Assembly: GCF_002119685.1 (NCBI RefSeq)
Contig: NZ_CP021108.1
Span: 1-64,000, forward strand
Length of the DNA stretch: 64,000 nucleotides
Origin: Bordetella genomosp. 8
Lineage (GTDB): Bacteria; Pseudomonadota; Gammaproteobacteria; Burkholderiales; Burkholderiaceae_B
Direction of reading: 5' to 3'
Below the pieces are notes generated by a model. It did no database searches and was not told the DNA's origin. It saw only the letters and a list, made by a program, of their open reading frames with translations. The position numbers were made by a program, and so were the translations under genes. Positions 1 to 11,912 of this stretch are shown one piece after another. Every line of letters starts with the position of its first letter. Position 1 is the first letter of the stretch.

Positions 1-1530
1 ATGAAAGAATTCTGGCAGACCTGCGTCAGTCGTCTTGAGCAGGAGCTCCCCCCTCAGCAGATCAGTGCGTGGATTCGTCCGCTGGTGCCTCTCTCGTACG
101 ACGAGGCACAGGCGGTGCTGCGCATTTCCGCGCCCAATCGCTTCAAGCTCGACTGGGTGCGCAAGAACTTTGCCCACCAGATAGAGTCCCTGGCCGCCGA
201 GTGGTTCGAACGGCCGGTGCAAGTCCAGTTCGAGCTGCCGGCTGGCGCCGCGGCGCCGCGCATGCCCGTCGCGCCGCGGCCGGGCGCGCCTGGCGCCGGC
301 ATGACCGGCACGGTGGCCGCCAACGGCGCCGGCGCACCCATGGCCGCGCCAGGTTCGGGCGCGGCGGCCCCGGGCCATGCCGCATCGGGTCCCGCCGCCG
401 ACATGCTGGCGCCGTCCGGCATGTCGGTGCCCCCGGCGACTACCGCTGCCGCCGCTGCCGCGGTGGCCGCGGCCGTCAACGCGGATGCCGCCAATGTCGT
501 CTACGAACGCTCCCGGCTGAACACCGACCTGACGTTCGAAAACTTCGTCACCGGCAAGGCCAACCAGCTGGCGCGGGCGGCCGCGCTGCAGGTCGCGGAA
601 AACCCCGGCATTTCGTACAACCCGCTGTTCCTTTATGGCGGGGTGGGCCTGGGCAAGACGCACCTGATACACGCCATCGGCAACGCCATGGTCGCGGCCG
701 GCACCGGCGTGCGCGTGCGCTACGTGCACGCCGACCAGTACGTCTCGGACGTGGTCAAGGCCTACCAGCGCAAGGCGTTCGACGACTTCAAGCGCTACTA
801 CCATTCGCTGGACCTGCTGCTGATCGACGATATCCAGTTCTTCTCCGGCAAGAACCGCACGCAGGAAGAATTCTTCTACGCGTTCGAGGCGATGGTCGCG
901 CAGCGCAAGCAGATCATCATCACCAGCGATACCTATCCCAAGGAACTGGCCGGCATCGACAGCCGGCTGATCTCCCGGTTCGATTCCGGCCTGACCGTGG
1001 CCATCGAGCCGCCCGAGCTGGAAATGCGCGTGGCCATCCTGCTGCGCAAGGCGGAATCGGAAGGCGTGCCCATGCCGGAAGAAGTCGCCTTCTTCATCGC
1101 CAAGCATCTGCGCAGCAATGTGCGCGAGCTGGAAGGCGCCCTGCGCAAGGTGCTGGCATATGCGCGCTTCCATGGCCGCGACGTCGTCACCGTGGACGTC
1201 TGCAAGGACGCCTTGAAGGATCTGCTGTCGGTGTCGAACGGGCAGATCACGGTGGAAAACATCCAGAAGACGGTGGCCGATTTCTACAAGATCAAGGTCG
1301 CCGACATGTATTCGAAACGGCGTCCCGCCAATATCGCCCTGCCTCGCCAAGTGGCCATGTACCTGGCCAAGGAGCTCACCCAAAAAAGCCTGCCTGAAAT
1401 CGGCGATCTGTTCGGTGGCCGCGACCACACCACCGTACTTCATGCGGTTCGCAAGATTTCAGACGCGCGCGGCAAGCTCGCCGAGCTCAACCATACCCTG
1501 CACGTGTTGGAACAAACTCTAAAAGGATGA
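1..1530 (+). CDS. dnaA: Chromosomal replication initiator DnaA
   Basis: Initiator ATPase that binds DnaA boxes at oriC and opens the origin. The 509-residue protein has the N-terminal helicase-loading domain, then an Ala/Gly/Pro-rich linker at about residues 80-160, then the AAA+ domain with Walker [10 protein letters not shown] (about 213-221) and Walker [10 protein letters not shown] (about 272-280). The C-terminal DNA-binding signature [11 protein letters not shown] is at about 472-482. The linker makes it longer than the E. coli protein (467 residues). The stop codon overlaps an upstream ATG of dnaN. The window begins on its ATG, so the promoter and probably oriC lie outside. Identity is certain. 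Confidence 0.99.
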   Translation: MKEFWQTCVSRLEQELPPQQISAWIRPLVPLSYDEAQAVLRISAPNRFKLDWVRKNFAHQIESLAAEWFERPVQVQFELPAGAAAPRMPVAPRPGAPGAGMTGTVAANGAGAPMAAPGSGAAAPGHAASGPAADMLAPSGMSVPPATTAAAAAAVAAAVNADAANVVYERSRLNTDLTFENFVTGKANQLARAAALQVAENPGISYNPLFLYGGVGLGKTHLIHAIGNAMVAAGTGVRVRYVHADQYVSDVVKAYQRKAFDDFKRYYHSLDLLLIDDIQFFSGKNRTQEEFFYAFEAMVAQRKQIIITSDTYPKELAGIDSRLISRFDSGLTVAIEPPELEMRVAILLRKAESEGVPMPEEVAFFIAKHLRSNVRELEGALRKVLAYARFHGRDVVTVDVCKDALKDLLSVSNGQITVENIQKTVADFYKIKVADMYSKRRPANIALPRQVAMYLAKELTQKSLPEIGDLFGGRDHTTVLHAVRKISDARGKLAELNHTLHVLEQTLKG

Positions 1531-1532
1531 AC

Positions 1533-5199
<3,667 letters not shown>

Positions 5200-5271
5200 G
5201 GCCGTCGATATCTGAAACCGGGGATACATCCCTGTCTTGGAGGCGGGTCGGCTTATCGGCAAGGCCGGTGC

Positions 5272-5299
5272 AAGGGTCGCGTTAATGCGACCCTTTTTT
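5272..5299 (+). terminator. Intrinsic terminator after gyrB
   Basis: A nine-base-pair stem AAGGGTCGC / GCGACCCTT with a GTTAAT loop runs straight into a T tract. It lies 73 bases after the gyrB stop and closes the dnaA-dnaN-gyrB unit. Confidence 0.9.
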
Positions 5300-5378
5300 C
5301 AGCACTGTAGTTGCGTATCGCAACCTTTTGGGGTTATGTTGTAGCCGGCGCTGTGCCACGGACCGGAGGCTCCCCAAA

Positions 5379-6191
5379 ATGGCGACGATTCCATCCTTGT
5401 ACGAGCTCGCGGGGCCGGCTCCGGCTCCGCCATCCGGCCAGCGCCTGCAGGGCCGGATTTGCCTGGTCGTGGGGGGCACCAGCGGCATCGGGCGCGCTGC
5501 GGCCCTGCGCATGGCGGGCGAAGGCGCCACGGCGGTGATCGTGACGGGGCGGCGCGCGTTGCTCGGGCAGGATCTGGCCGAGGAAATCGGCCGCGCGGGA
5601 GCGGAAGCGCTGTTCATCGCGGCCGATGCGACGGTGGAGGCGGAACTCGCCGCCGCGATAGCGCAGGTGATACAGCGCTTCGGGCGCCTGGATGCGGTGT
5701 TCAACAATGCCGGCTATCAGGAACGGCGCGCGCCGTTGGCCGAGCAGACCGACGACGTCTACAGCCGGGTGTTCGACACGAACGTCCGCGGCGTCTTCAA
5801 TGCCATGCGCTATGAGATCCCGGCGCTGCTGGCCTCGGGCGGAGGCAGCATCGTCAACAACACGAGCGTCAGCGGGATACGCAACCCCAATCCCGGCCTG
5901 TCGCTCTACGGCGCCTCCAAGGCCGCCGCGAACGCACTGACGCGCGCGGCGGCGATGGAGTATGCGCCGCAGGGTATACGCATCAACGGCGTGGCGCCCG
6001 GTCGCGTGGTGACGGACATGATGCTCGGGTCCGGCATTGCCGATATGAATGCCGTGAAGGCCGGGCTGCCATTGCGACGCATGGGCCATCCGGAAGAAGT
6101 CGCCGCCGCCGTGGTGTGGCTCATGTCGGCGGAGGCGGCTTATGTGGTTGGCCATATCCTGGCCGCGGATGGGGGATTCCTGGCCAGCTAG
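5379..6191 (+). CDS. SDR-family NAD(P)-dependent oxidoreductase
   Basis: Short-chain dehydrogenase/reductase that oxidises or reduces an alcohol/ketone with NAD(P); the substrate is unknown. The 270-residue product has the cofactor motif VGGTSGIG (about residues 31-38), NNAGYQ, the catalytic Ser in NNTSVSG, and the YGASK (YxxxK) motif. It ends with the usual SDR tail (VVGHILAADGGF). The ATG at 5379 is preferred because GGAGG lies at 5365-5369; a longer reading from 5328 adds a non-conserved stretch. The stop codon overlaps the stop of the convergent LysR gene by two bases. The family call is certain, the role is not. Confidence 0.93.
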   Translation: MATIPSLYELAGPAPAPPSGQRLQGRICLVVGGTSGIGRAAALRMAGEGATAVIVTGRRALLGQDLAEEIGRAGAEALFIAADATVEAELAAAIAQVIQRFGRLDAVFNNAGYQERRAPLAEQTDDVYSRVFDTNVRGVFNAMRYEIPALLASGGGSIVNNTSVSGIRNPNPGLSLYGASKAAANALTRAAAMEYAPQGIRINGVAPGRVVTDMMLGSGIADMNAVKAGLPLRRMGHPEEVAAAVVWLMSAEAAYVVGHILAADGGFLAS

Positions 6192-7111
6192 CCCTGCACG
6201 TGGGACGCCCAGGGCTGCGCATTCAGCCGTTCGGCAAGGAAATCCATGAGCGCCTGCACGCGCGCGGGGCGCCTGCGCCCTGGAGGCGTGACGATGTGCA
6301 GCGCGATGCTGTCCACCTGCCAGTCGTCCATGGCCGTTTCCAGTGCGCCGGACCGCAGGTCATCCCACACCAGGAACTCCGGTTGCAGTGCCAGTCCCAG
6401 GCCCGCGCGCAACGCAGGCGTGAGCGCCTCCGCGTTGTTCACGTTCAGGAGCACGGGCAGCGTCTGGGAGAATTCGCCGTGCTCGTCATGCCGGAAACGC
6501 CAGCTGGCGCCGTTGCGGGCGTACATGTATTGCAAGGCGGTGTGGCGCGCCAGGTCGCGCGGATGCGCGGGCCGCCCCGCGCGCTTGAAGTATGCCGGCG
6601 CGCCCACCAGCAAAATGCGCACGGAACACAGGCGCCGCGCCAACAGGCTGGAGTCCACCAGGTTGGAGATACGCAGCGCCAGGTCGAAGCGCTCGGAAAC
6701 CAGATCCACCTGCTTGTCGTTGAACTCGATTTCCAGGCCGACATCGGGATGCGCCTGCATGAACGGCGGCAGCATGGGCGCCAGGTGCGTGATGCCGAAG
6801 GACATGGGGCAGGTGAAGCGGATCTTGCCGTGCAGGCTGCTGGATTTCTCCGTGACCTCGGCTTCCACCGATTCGCCTTCTTCCAGGATGCGCGCGGCAC
6901 GTTCCAGTGCCGCATAGCCCGCGTCGGTCAGCGACATGCTGCGCGAGGTGCGGTGGAACAAGGTCGTCTTCATGCGCGTTTCCAGGCGCGTGATGGTCTT
7001 GGAAATCGTGGCCTGCGACAGCGAGAACTCCGCCGCCGCCTTGGCGAACGAACCTGTTTCGGCGACCTTGGCGAAGATCGCCCAGCCTTCCAGGTCTGGC
7101 AACTTATTCAT
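6188..7111 (-). CDS. LysR-family transcriptional regulator
   Basis: DNA-binding regulator of 307 residues. The winged HTH is at the N terminus (GSFAKAAAEFSLSQATISKTI), followed by an effector domain resembling the CrgA-type LTTRs (LHGKIRFTCPMSFGITHLAP). The start MNKLPDLEGW is chosen because it sits at the usual distance from the HTH and has GGGGAA upstream; an extension to 7192 is non-conserved. It is convergent with the SDR gene and divergent from the cysteine hydrolase at 7422, which is the likeliest target by position. Its effector is unknown. Confidence 0.92.
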   Translation of the reverse strand: MNKLPDLEGWAIFAKVAETGSFAKAAAEFSLSQATISKTITRLETRMKTTLFHRTSRSMSLTDAGYAALERAARILEEGESVEAEVTEKSSSLHGKIRFTCPMSFGITHLAPMLPPFMQAHPDVGLEIEFNDKQVDLVSERFDLALRISNLVDSSLLARRLCSVRILLVGAPAYFKRAGRPAHPRDLARHTALQYMYARNGASWRFRHDEHGEFSQTLPVLLNVNNAEALTPALRAGLGLALQPEFLVWDDLRSGALETAMDDWQVDSIALHIVTPPGRRRPARVQALMDFLAERLNAQPWASHVQG

Positions 7112-7280
7112 CTGTTTTCCCCGCGGAATTTGCGATCGATGATAGCGGCCGTCCATGGCAGGGACAAGCAGGGTTCCGGCGATCATGCACAAAATGGAAA
7201 GGATGGAATTCGGTTCCTTGGATTCTCAGGGCAGGTGCCCTTCCCTAATATGCACATACCGACAGACGACGTGTACGGCG

Positions 7281-7331
7281 CAACGCAAACGCAGATGCGA
7301 ACGCAGATGCAAATGCAGACGCAAACAGCGC
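7281..7331. repeat. Short imperfect hexamer repeat
   Basis: The 310-base gap between the LysR gene and the hydrolase holds a run of imperfect six-base units (ACGCAA, ACGCAG, ATGCGA, ATGCAG, ATGCAA) about 50 bases long. It lies about 90 bases before the hydrolase ATG. It may be slippage-prone. No terminator or RNA gene is visible in the rest of the gap. Confidence 0.6.
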
Positions 7332-7421
7332 TTCACGTACGACTGATCGGTGCAGGCCCGGACCGCCTGCCACCCGTGTCGAATTCATCTTCCAACGCAC
7401 CATTCCAAAGAGAGCCTAGCC

Positions 7422-8105
7422 ATGTCGAACAAATACCTCGAAGTCCTGACCCCGCAGAACAGCCAGATCATCTTCATCGACCAGCAACCGCAGATGGCCT
7501 TCGGCGTGCAGTCGATCGATCGCCAGACACTGAAGAACAACGTGGTGGGCCTGGCGAAGGCGGCGCGCACGTTCAATATTCCGGCCACCATCACGACGGT
7601 GGAGACCGATGGTTTTTCAGGGAACACCTATCCTGAACTGCTGGCGGTGTTTCCGGAGAACAAGATCCTGGAACGCACGTCGATGAACTCCTGGGACGAC
7701 CAGAACGTGCGTGACGCGCTGGCCGCCAACGGCCGCAAGAAGATCGTCGTCGCGGGCCTGTGGACCGAGGTGTGCAACACGACTTTCGCGCTGTGCGCCA
7801 TGCTGGAAGGCGACTACGAAATCTACATGGTGGCCGATGCTTCGGGCGGCACGTCGATGGATGCCCACAAGTACGCGATGGACCGCATGGTGCAGGCTGG
7901 CGTCGTGCCCGTGACCTGGCAGCAGGTGATGCTGGAATGGCAGCGCGATTGGGCGCGCCAGGAAACCTATGACGCCGTGACCTCCATCGCGAAGGAACAT
8001 TCGGGCGCCTATGGCATGGGCATCGACTACGCGGTGACGCACGTTCACAAGCTGGCCGAGCGGGTCCAGCATGGCGAGCGTATCGGCCCCAATCCCGCCA
8101 AGTGA
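7422..8105 (+). CDS. Isochorismatase-family cysteine hydrolase (YcaC-like)
   Basis: Hydrolase of the isochorismatase fold, 227 residues. The usual catalytic Asp is in IIFIDQQ (D20) and the nucleophilic Cys in GLWTEVCNTTFA (C118). The stretch DASGGTSMDAHKYAMDRM and the C-terminal extension match the YcaC subgroup of unknown substrate rather than true isochorismatases. The ATG at 7422 has AAAGAGAG upstream; the open frame from 7350 is not conserved-looking. It is followed after 28 bases by the pirin gene, so the two probably form one unit. The substrate cannot be told from sequence. Confidence 0.9.
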   Translation: MSNKYLEVLTPQNSQIIFIDQQPQMAFGVQSIDRQTLKNNVVGLAKAARTFNIPATITTVETDGFSGNTYPELLAVFPENKILERTSMNSWDDQNVRDALAANGRKKIVVAGLWTEVCNTTFALCAMLEGDYEIYMVADASGGTSMDAHKYAMDRMVQAGVVPVTWQQVMLEWQRDWARQETYDAVTSIAKEHSGAYGMGIDYAVTHVHKLAERVQHGERIGPNPAK

Positions 8106-8133
8106 TGACGGCGCATCGATAACGGGAACTGCC

Positions 8134-8838
8134 ATGATCGAACGCCGAGCCCTTGCCAACCTGGATCCCGCGGCACGTGGGAAGCCCGGCGCGGGATATG
8201 GGTTGGCGCCGGCGGGGACTCGGTCCCGCGCCCGGCCGGGCTGGGGCGTGCTGCGCGGCTGGCGCGACGAGACGATCGCGCCGGGCGCGGGCTATCCCGC
8301 CGTCATGCACGCGGATGTGGAGATCATTACCTGCGTCCGCGAAGGCGTCCTGACGCACGAGGACGATCTTGGCAACCGCGACCGCGCCCGCGCCGGCGAT
8401 GTACAGGTGATGAGCGCGGGCAGCGGCCTGACGTACGCCGAGTTCAACATGGAGCGCGAGCCGGCTCGGGTGCAGCAGATCTGGATCGAGCCGGATCGCC
8501 GGGGGGCCTTGCCCAGTTGGGGCAGGAAGTCCTTCGGATCCGGCACGGACACGGGGCGTTTCGTGACACTTGCCAGCGGCATGGAGGGCGACCGCGACGC
8601 CTTGCCGATACGCAGCGGCGTGCGCGTGGTCGCGCTCGCCTTGAAGGCCGGAGAGGCGGCGGAGTACCGATTTTCGCCGGGCGGGCGGCAGGGCTTCCTG
8701 GTGGCGTCCCGCGGGCGCTTGCAGGTCAACGAGTTGGCGATCGAACCCGGGACGGGCGCCGCCATCCGGGGCGAGTCCAGCGTGCGCATCGTATCCCCGG
8801 ATGGCGCCGACGCCCTGTTGGTGGACATGCCCGCCTGA
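8134..8838 (+). CDS. Pirin-family cupin protein (YhaK-like)
   Basis: Bicupin of the pirin family, 234 residues. The N-terminal cupin carries the metal-site pattern: His in PAVMHADVEIITCV, HEDDLGN, and Glu in VQVMSAGSGLTYAEFN. Some pirins dioxygenate quercetin and others are redox sensors. The second half is a diverged cupin. The chosen start MIERRALANL is family-typical; a reading from 8071 would overlap the hydrolase. It follows the cysteine hydrolase on the same strand and is likely co-transcribed. The metal site suggests an iron-dependent enzyme or sensor; the role is unproven. Confidence 0.88.
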   Translation: MIERRALANLDPAARGKPGAGYGLAPAGTRSRARPGWGVLRGWRDETIAPGAGYPAVMHADVEIITCVREGVLTHEDDLGNRDRARAGDVQVMSAGSGLTYAEFNMEREPARVQQIWIEPDRRGALPSWGRKSFGSGTDTGRFVTLASGMEGDRDALPIRSGVRVVALALKAGEAAEYRFSPGGRQGFLVASRGRLQVNELAIEPGTGAAIRGESSVRIVSPDGADALLVDMPA

Positions 8839-8911
8839 GGGGATGGGTCTCCATAGATTGCATTTATGGATTCCATAGGTAACGGCCTCCAATAAAGGAG
8901 GATTGCTCTTG

Positions 8912-9066
8912 AAAATGGAAAGGTGATTTTCGGGAATCAGGGTTTATCCCTAGGCCTTGGAAGCACAGAATACGTTTCATCGGGAACAGCAACGGACATC
9001 GCGAAGTTCTCACAGCAGATCGCGATGCACGGCCCGGATCACTTAACCAGGACTAGGAGTACTGCC
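8912..9066 (+). promoter_or_regulatory. DNPF-1 upstream element and leader
   Basis: This 155-base block is shared, nearly base for base, with the regions before the DNPF genes at 46935 (minus) and 51675. It begins AAAATGGAAAGG. After 17 bases comes GGGTTTATCCCTAG (8940-8953), which contains the dyad GGG-N5-CCC. The leader has a perfect 8-bp hairpin CATCGCGA / TCGCGATG (8997-9004 and 9020-9027). An AGGAGT ribosome site precedes the ATG. Promoter activity is inferred from conservation. A small CCTCC/GGAGG hairpin at 8886-8901 may end the pirin transcript. Confidence 0.75.
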
Positions 9067-9393
9067 ATGAATGCCAAGACCATCGTTTCCGCTTTTGTTC
9101 TTTCCTTTGCCGCCATCGGCGCCGCGCAAGCCGCGACCCCCCGTGGCGATTCGGACAACACGCCGTTCCAGGGCGTCTACGGCCAGCAAGCCAGCAGCGC
9201 GAGCCGCGACCAGGTCGTCGCGCAACTGGAACAAGCGCGCGCCGCCGGCCTGACCGCCAACGCCGACAACGACAACGCGCCTTTCACCGCGCAAGCTGAC
9301 ACGCCGTCGATCCCGGCCGCGGTTGCGCAAAGCGGCGACTCGAATACCGACCTCGCCTTCGGCGACATCGACAACCAGCCCTTCGAAGGCTGA
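9067..9393 (+). CDS. Small secreted DN-x-PF protein, copy 1
   Basis: A 108-residue exported protein of unknown function. A clear Sec signal peptide (MNAKTIVSAFVLSFAAIGAAQA) should be cut before ATPRGDSDN. The mature chain has three DN-x-PF motifs: DNTPFQGVYGQ (about 30-40), DNAPFTAQAD (about 69-78) and DNQPFEG at the very end. Between the first two is a helix-like SRDQVVAQLEQARAAGL, which resembles the core of Burkholderiales DUF4148 proteins; that link is a guess. There is no cysteine. It is one of four intact paralogues here, and differs from copies 2 and 3 mainly at residues 79-95. The start is fixed by the signal peptide and AGGAGT. Confidence 0.9.
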   Translation: MNAKTIVSAFVLSFAAIGAAQAATPRGDSDNTPFQGVYGQQASSASRDQVVAQLEQARAAGLTANADNDNAPFTAQADTPSIPAAVAQSGDSNTDLAFGDIDNQPFEG

Positions 9394-9431
9394 CCGCCGA
9401 GGCTGATCGCCAACGTTGATCACGAACCAGC

Positions 9432-9596
9432 GGTGATCCGACTGAAGCCGGTCGGGTCACCAGGAAGTCCGGCCGTTCATGCCCGCACGGATGAACGGTT
9501 TCCCCGGCGAGAGGCGGGGATGCTGTAGTGGCAGTCCTCTCGGTGTGGTGCGTAGTACGGTCGGCCCCCTGCAGTTCAGGGGGCCGATTGCTTTGT
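9432..9596 (+). ncRNA. Structured RNA element downstream of DNPF-1, with terminator
   Basis: A conserved run of stems starts 38 bases after the DNPF-1 stop. The first is GGTGATCCGAC / GTCGGGTCACC (9432-9442, 9451-9461). The second is CCGTTCAT / ATGAACGG (9473-9480, 9491-9498). Next, CCCCG / CGGGG (9502-9506, 9515-9519) has loop GCGAGAGG, which can pair with CCTCTCG at 9536-9542 as an H-type pseudoknot. Last is an 11-bp stem TCGGCCCCCTG / CAGGGGGCCGA (9561-9587) followed by TTGCTTT, terminator-like. Nearly the same sequence lies after DNPF-3 and a diverged one after DNPF-4. It could be a 3' UTR or a separate small RNA. Confidence 0.72.
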
Positions 9597-9646
9597 GCGG
9601 ACCGCCGTTGTGCCCGCCTCGTTTGCCTCGTTCGTGCCGATGTCGT

Positions 9647-10672
9647 TCAGCCGCCGGGGCGTTTCGCTATCCGCTCGCGTACCTCGGGCGGTGCCAGGCA
9701 TGTCGCAACGGCTTCGTAGCCCGGCGCGCCGGGGTAAGGCGCTACGCGACTTGGGGGGCTGTGATTCGCGGGGCAAAGCAGGATGGCCTCGTCAGGTCCG
9801 ACCGCCGCGAGATCGAGGATGGCTGAAGAGCGCGTCATCAGGAACAGTGAGCGTCCCCCTGGGACCTTCGCACGCTGACGAAGGTAGGACATCAAGGCTT
9901 GCTGTGAGGACTGGTCCAGGTTCTGCTCGACCATATCCACCACCAGGACCGCGGGGCCGTCCGCTTCCAGCGCGACGAGCAATGCGATCAGCGCGTCGGA
10001 TCCTGTTGCCCCTTCTTCCACGAGCCATGCCAGCACCTGGGTGACGCGCGAATCGAGCGCATGGTTGTTTGCCAGCAGTGTCTTCGCCGCGGCGCATCCA
10101 TTTTCGAGCCGATCCAGGCCAAGGAAACTCGCGCTTGGCAGCGTCTCGGCGAGACGACGGGCCAGTATGGTCTTCCCGCTGCCTAGCGAGCCGATGATGT
10201 AGTTCAAAGGACGAACATCGCGAACTTCGAACCACTCGCCGCCCCAAGGCCAGGGGAGCGCGAACGCCGTCTCGATGTTCGGCGATCGATCTAGCAGTCC
10301 CGTCAGTTCGCCATCGGACGGCATCCTTCCGCGAGCGAGGCCGGCAAGCACACGTCGAAGCTTGTCCAATTTATGAACGAGCGCATGAATGTCGTCGTCG
10401 AGTGCCTTTTCGTGGGCGGCTAGCGCGGTCTTGAGGCTTTCCGAGTCGCCATCCAATACGCGCGCAACCTGGGCCAGGCTGAGTCCCACCGTGCGGAGGG
10501 CAACGATCCTCGTTGCCCGAGCCATATCGTCAGGGCGATATGCACGGTATCCCGGCGCCGTGCGGCCAGGTTTCATCAGGCCATGTTGCTCGTATAGGCG
10601 CAGCGCCTTGATCGATACCCCGAGCCGTCTGGCTGCTTCCGAAGCGTTGAGTGACGCGTCAACAGAGCGCAT
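9647..10672 (-). CDS. MerR-type regulator fused to a P-loop ATPase domain
   Basis: A 341-residue protein with two parts. Residues about 8-75 are a MerR winged HTH (NASEAARRLGVSIKALRLYEQ), with a coiled-coil-like helix to about 115. Residues about 150-320 are a P-loop NTPase with Walker A GSLGSGKT (161-168) and Walker B AVLVVDMVEQNLD (Asp 246). Most MerR proteins have a short effector domain here, so the ATPase half suggests nucleotide-controlled binding. GGTGA lies just before the ATG at 10672; an ATG at 10711 adds 13 residues and is possible. It lies between an intact DNPF gene and a DNPF remnant, both on the other strand. Confidence 0.85.
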   Translation of the reverse strand: MRSVDASLNASEAARRLGVSIKALRLYEQHGLMKPGRTAPGYRAYRPDDMARATRIVALRTVGLSLAQVARVLDGDSESLKTALAAHEKALDDDIHALVHKLDKLRRVLAGLARGRMPSDGELTGLLDRSPNIETAFALPWPWGGEWFEVRDVRPLNYIIGSLGSGKTILARRLAETLPSASFLGLDRLENGCAAAKTLLANNHALDSRVTQVLAWLVEEGATGSDALIALLVALEADGPAVLVVDMVEQNLDQSSQQALMSYLRQRAKVPGGRSLFLMTRSSAILDLAAVGPDEAILLCPANHSPPSRVAPYPGAPGYEAVATCLAPPEVRERIAKRPGG

Positions 10673-10789
10673 AAGTTCACCATCTTTATGTTGAGCAGGT
10701 TCACCCAGCATGGGGCCGGCCCCGAGGGCCGGGTCAACACATTTTGCCGCTTCGAGGGCGGGGAACGTGCATGGATCGCGCGAACGAAC

Positions 10790-10905
10790 GCAAAGGTGAT
10801 TCTGGTGAATACGGGTTTATCCCTAGTCGCTTCCGCTCTGATTCTTTTCTGTCACCGCCATCGGTGCCGCGCAAGCCGACACGCCGTCGATACCGGCCGC
10901 TCTGC
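10790..10905 (+). pseudogene. DNPF gene remnant (internal deletion)
   Basis: This short stretch matches three parts of the DNPF-1 locus joined together. It has the upstream element (CAAAGGTGATTC, then GGGTTTATCCCTAG at 10813-10826). It then jumps to the signal-peptide codons (TTCCGCTCTGATTCTTTTCT and GCCATCGGTGCCGCGCAAGC), and then to GACACGCCGTCGATACCGGCC from the region after residue 78. The second junction lies at GCGCAAGC, which occurs twice in the intact gene (around 9125 and 9290), so deletion between direct repeats explains it. No start codon or usable frame remains. The 330-base gap between the MerR gene and 11003 otherwise holds nothing recognised. Confidence 0.8.
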
Positions 10906-11002
10906 TTAACCCGCCCCTAACCCCGGCTTAAGCAAAAGCGACTTCGCGAAAGCGGCTGGCGGGCGCATAGTTGAGGGCATTGCCACGCGAGGAGCCCCGC
11001 GC

Positions 11003-11869
11003 ATGCCCGACGATCATGCACCGCTTGAAGACTGGCTGGACAAGACCGAGACGGTCCAGGATCTGATCACGCCTTTCCCCTTGGCCGCGCTGGCCGCGAC
11101 GCTGGGACGGGACGATCCCCGCGGCGTGGTGCCACCCTTGTGGCATTGGCTGTACTTCCTGCCGATTACGCCCATGGATGACGTCGGGCCCGATGGGCAT
11201 GCGAAGCGTGGCGGCTTCCTGCCGCCGGTGCCCCTGCCGCGGCGGATGTGGGCGGGCGGCCGATTGACCTTCCGGGCGCCGCTGCGCGTGGGCGAGCGCG
11301 CGACACGTGAGTCCACGATCACGCACATCGAGGACAAGACGGGGCGCAGCGGCCGGTTGGTCTTCGTGACCGTGCAGCATCGTTATTCGGTGGACGATGA
11401 AATCCGTATCGATGAAGAACACGACATCGTCTATCGCGATGCGTCGCCTGCGGCCGGCGGGTCCGCCGGCGCGGCAATGCGCCCGGCCGGCAGCCAGACC
11501 GCCGCCGCGCCGGATGGCGAAGCGTGGTTTCGGACCTTGCGACCGGACCCTGTGCTGTTGTTCCGCTACTCCGCGTTGACCTTCAACAGCCACCGCATCC
11601 ATTACGATCATCCGTATGTCACGGGTGAGGAAGGCTACCCCGGCCTGATCGTGCATGGTCCCTTGATCGCCACGCTGCTGGTCGACCTGCTGCATCGGGA
11701 GCTGCCGGACGCGAAGCTGCGCAGCTTCGCGTTCCGCGCCATGCGGCCGTGCTTCGCGGACAACGCCTTGACCGTATGCGGCAGGCCGCAGGGCAAGGGC
11801 GAAGTCGGCCTGTGGACCAAGGACCACGAAGGCAAGCTCGGCATGCAGGCTACCGCCACGATAGATTGA
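11003..11869 (+). CDS. Hotdog-fold acyl-CoA hydratase (mesaconyl-C4-CoA hydratase-like)
   Basis: A 288-residue double-hotdog protein of the HTD2/FAS1-like dehydratase family, related to 3-methylfumaryl (mesaconyl-C4)-CoA hydratase. The N-terminal half has the family stretch HWLYFLP. The second half has the MaoC-type sequence FRYSALTFNSHRIHYDHPY, in which the Asn and His would be catalytic, followed by GLIVHGPL. GAGGAG at about 10988 precedes the ATG. It begins an operon with an acyl-CoA dehydrogenase and a CoA-transferase, so it likely hydrates an unsaturated CoA ester in an organic-acid pathway. The substrate is inferred from family only. Confidence 0.85.
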   Translation: MPDDHAPLEDWLDKTETVQDLITPFPLAALAATLGRDDPRGVVPPLWHWLYFLPITPMDDVGPDGHAKRGGFLPPVPLPRRMWAGGRLTFRAPLRVGERATRESTITHIEDKTGRSGRLVFVTVQHRYSVDDEIRIDEEHDIVYRDASPAAGGSAGAAMRPAGSQTAAAPDGEAWFRTLRPDPVLLFRYSALTFNSHRIHYDHPYVTGEEGYPGLIVHGPLIATLLVDLLHRELPDAKLRSFAFRAMRPCFADNALTVCGRPQGKGEVGLWTKDHEGKLGMQATATID

Positions 11870-11912
11870 TGGGGCCAACAAGGGGTCAACAAGAGCCAAC
11901 AAGGGGCCGACG

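Noticed and set aside
7191..7215. A further DNPF-type promoter (AAAATGGAAAGGATGG)
   Set aside because: The GGGTTTATCCCTA part is missing at the right distance and no DNPF gene follows.
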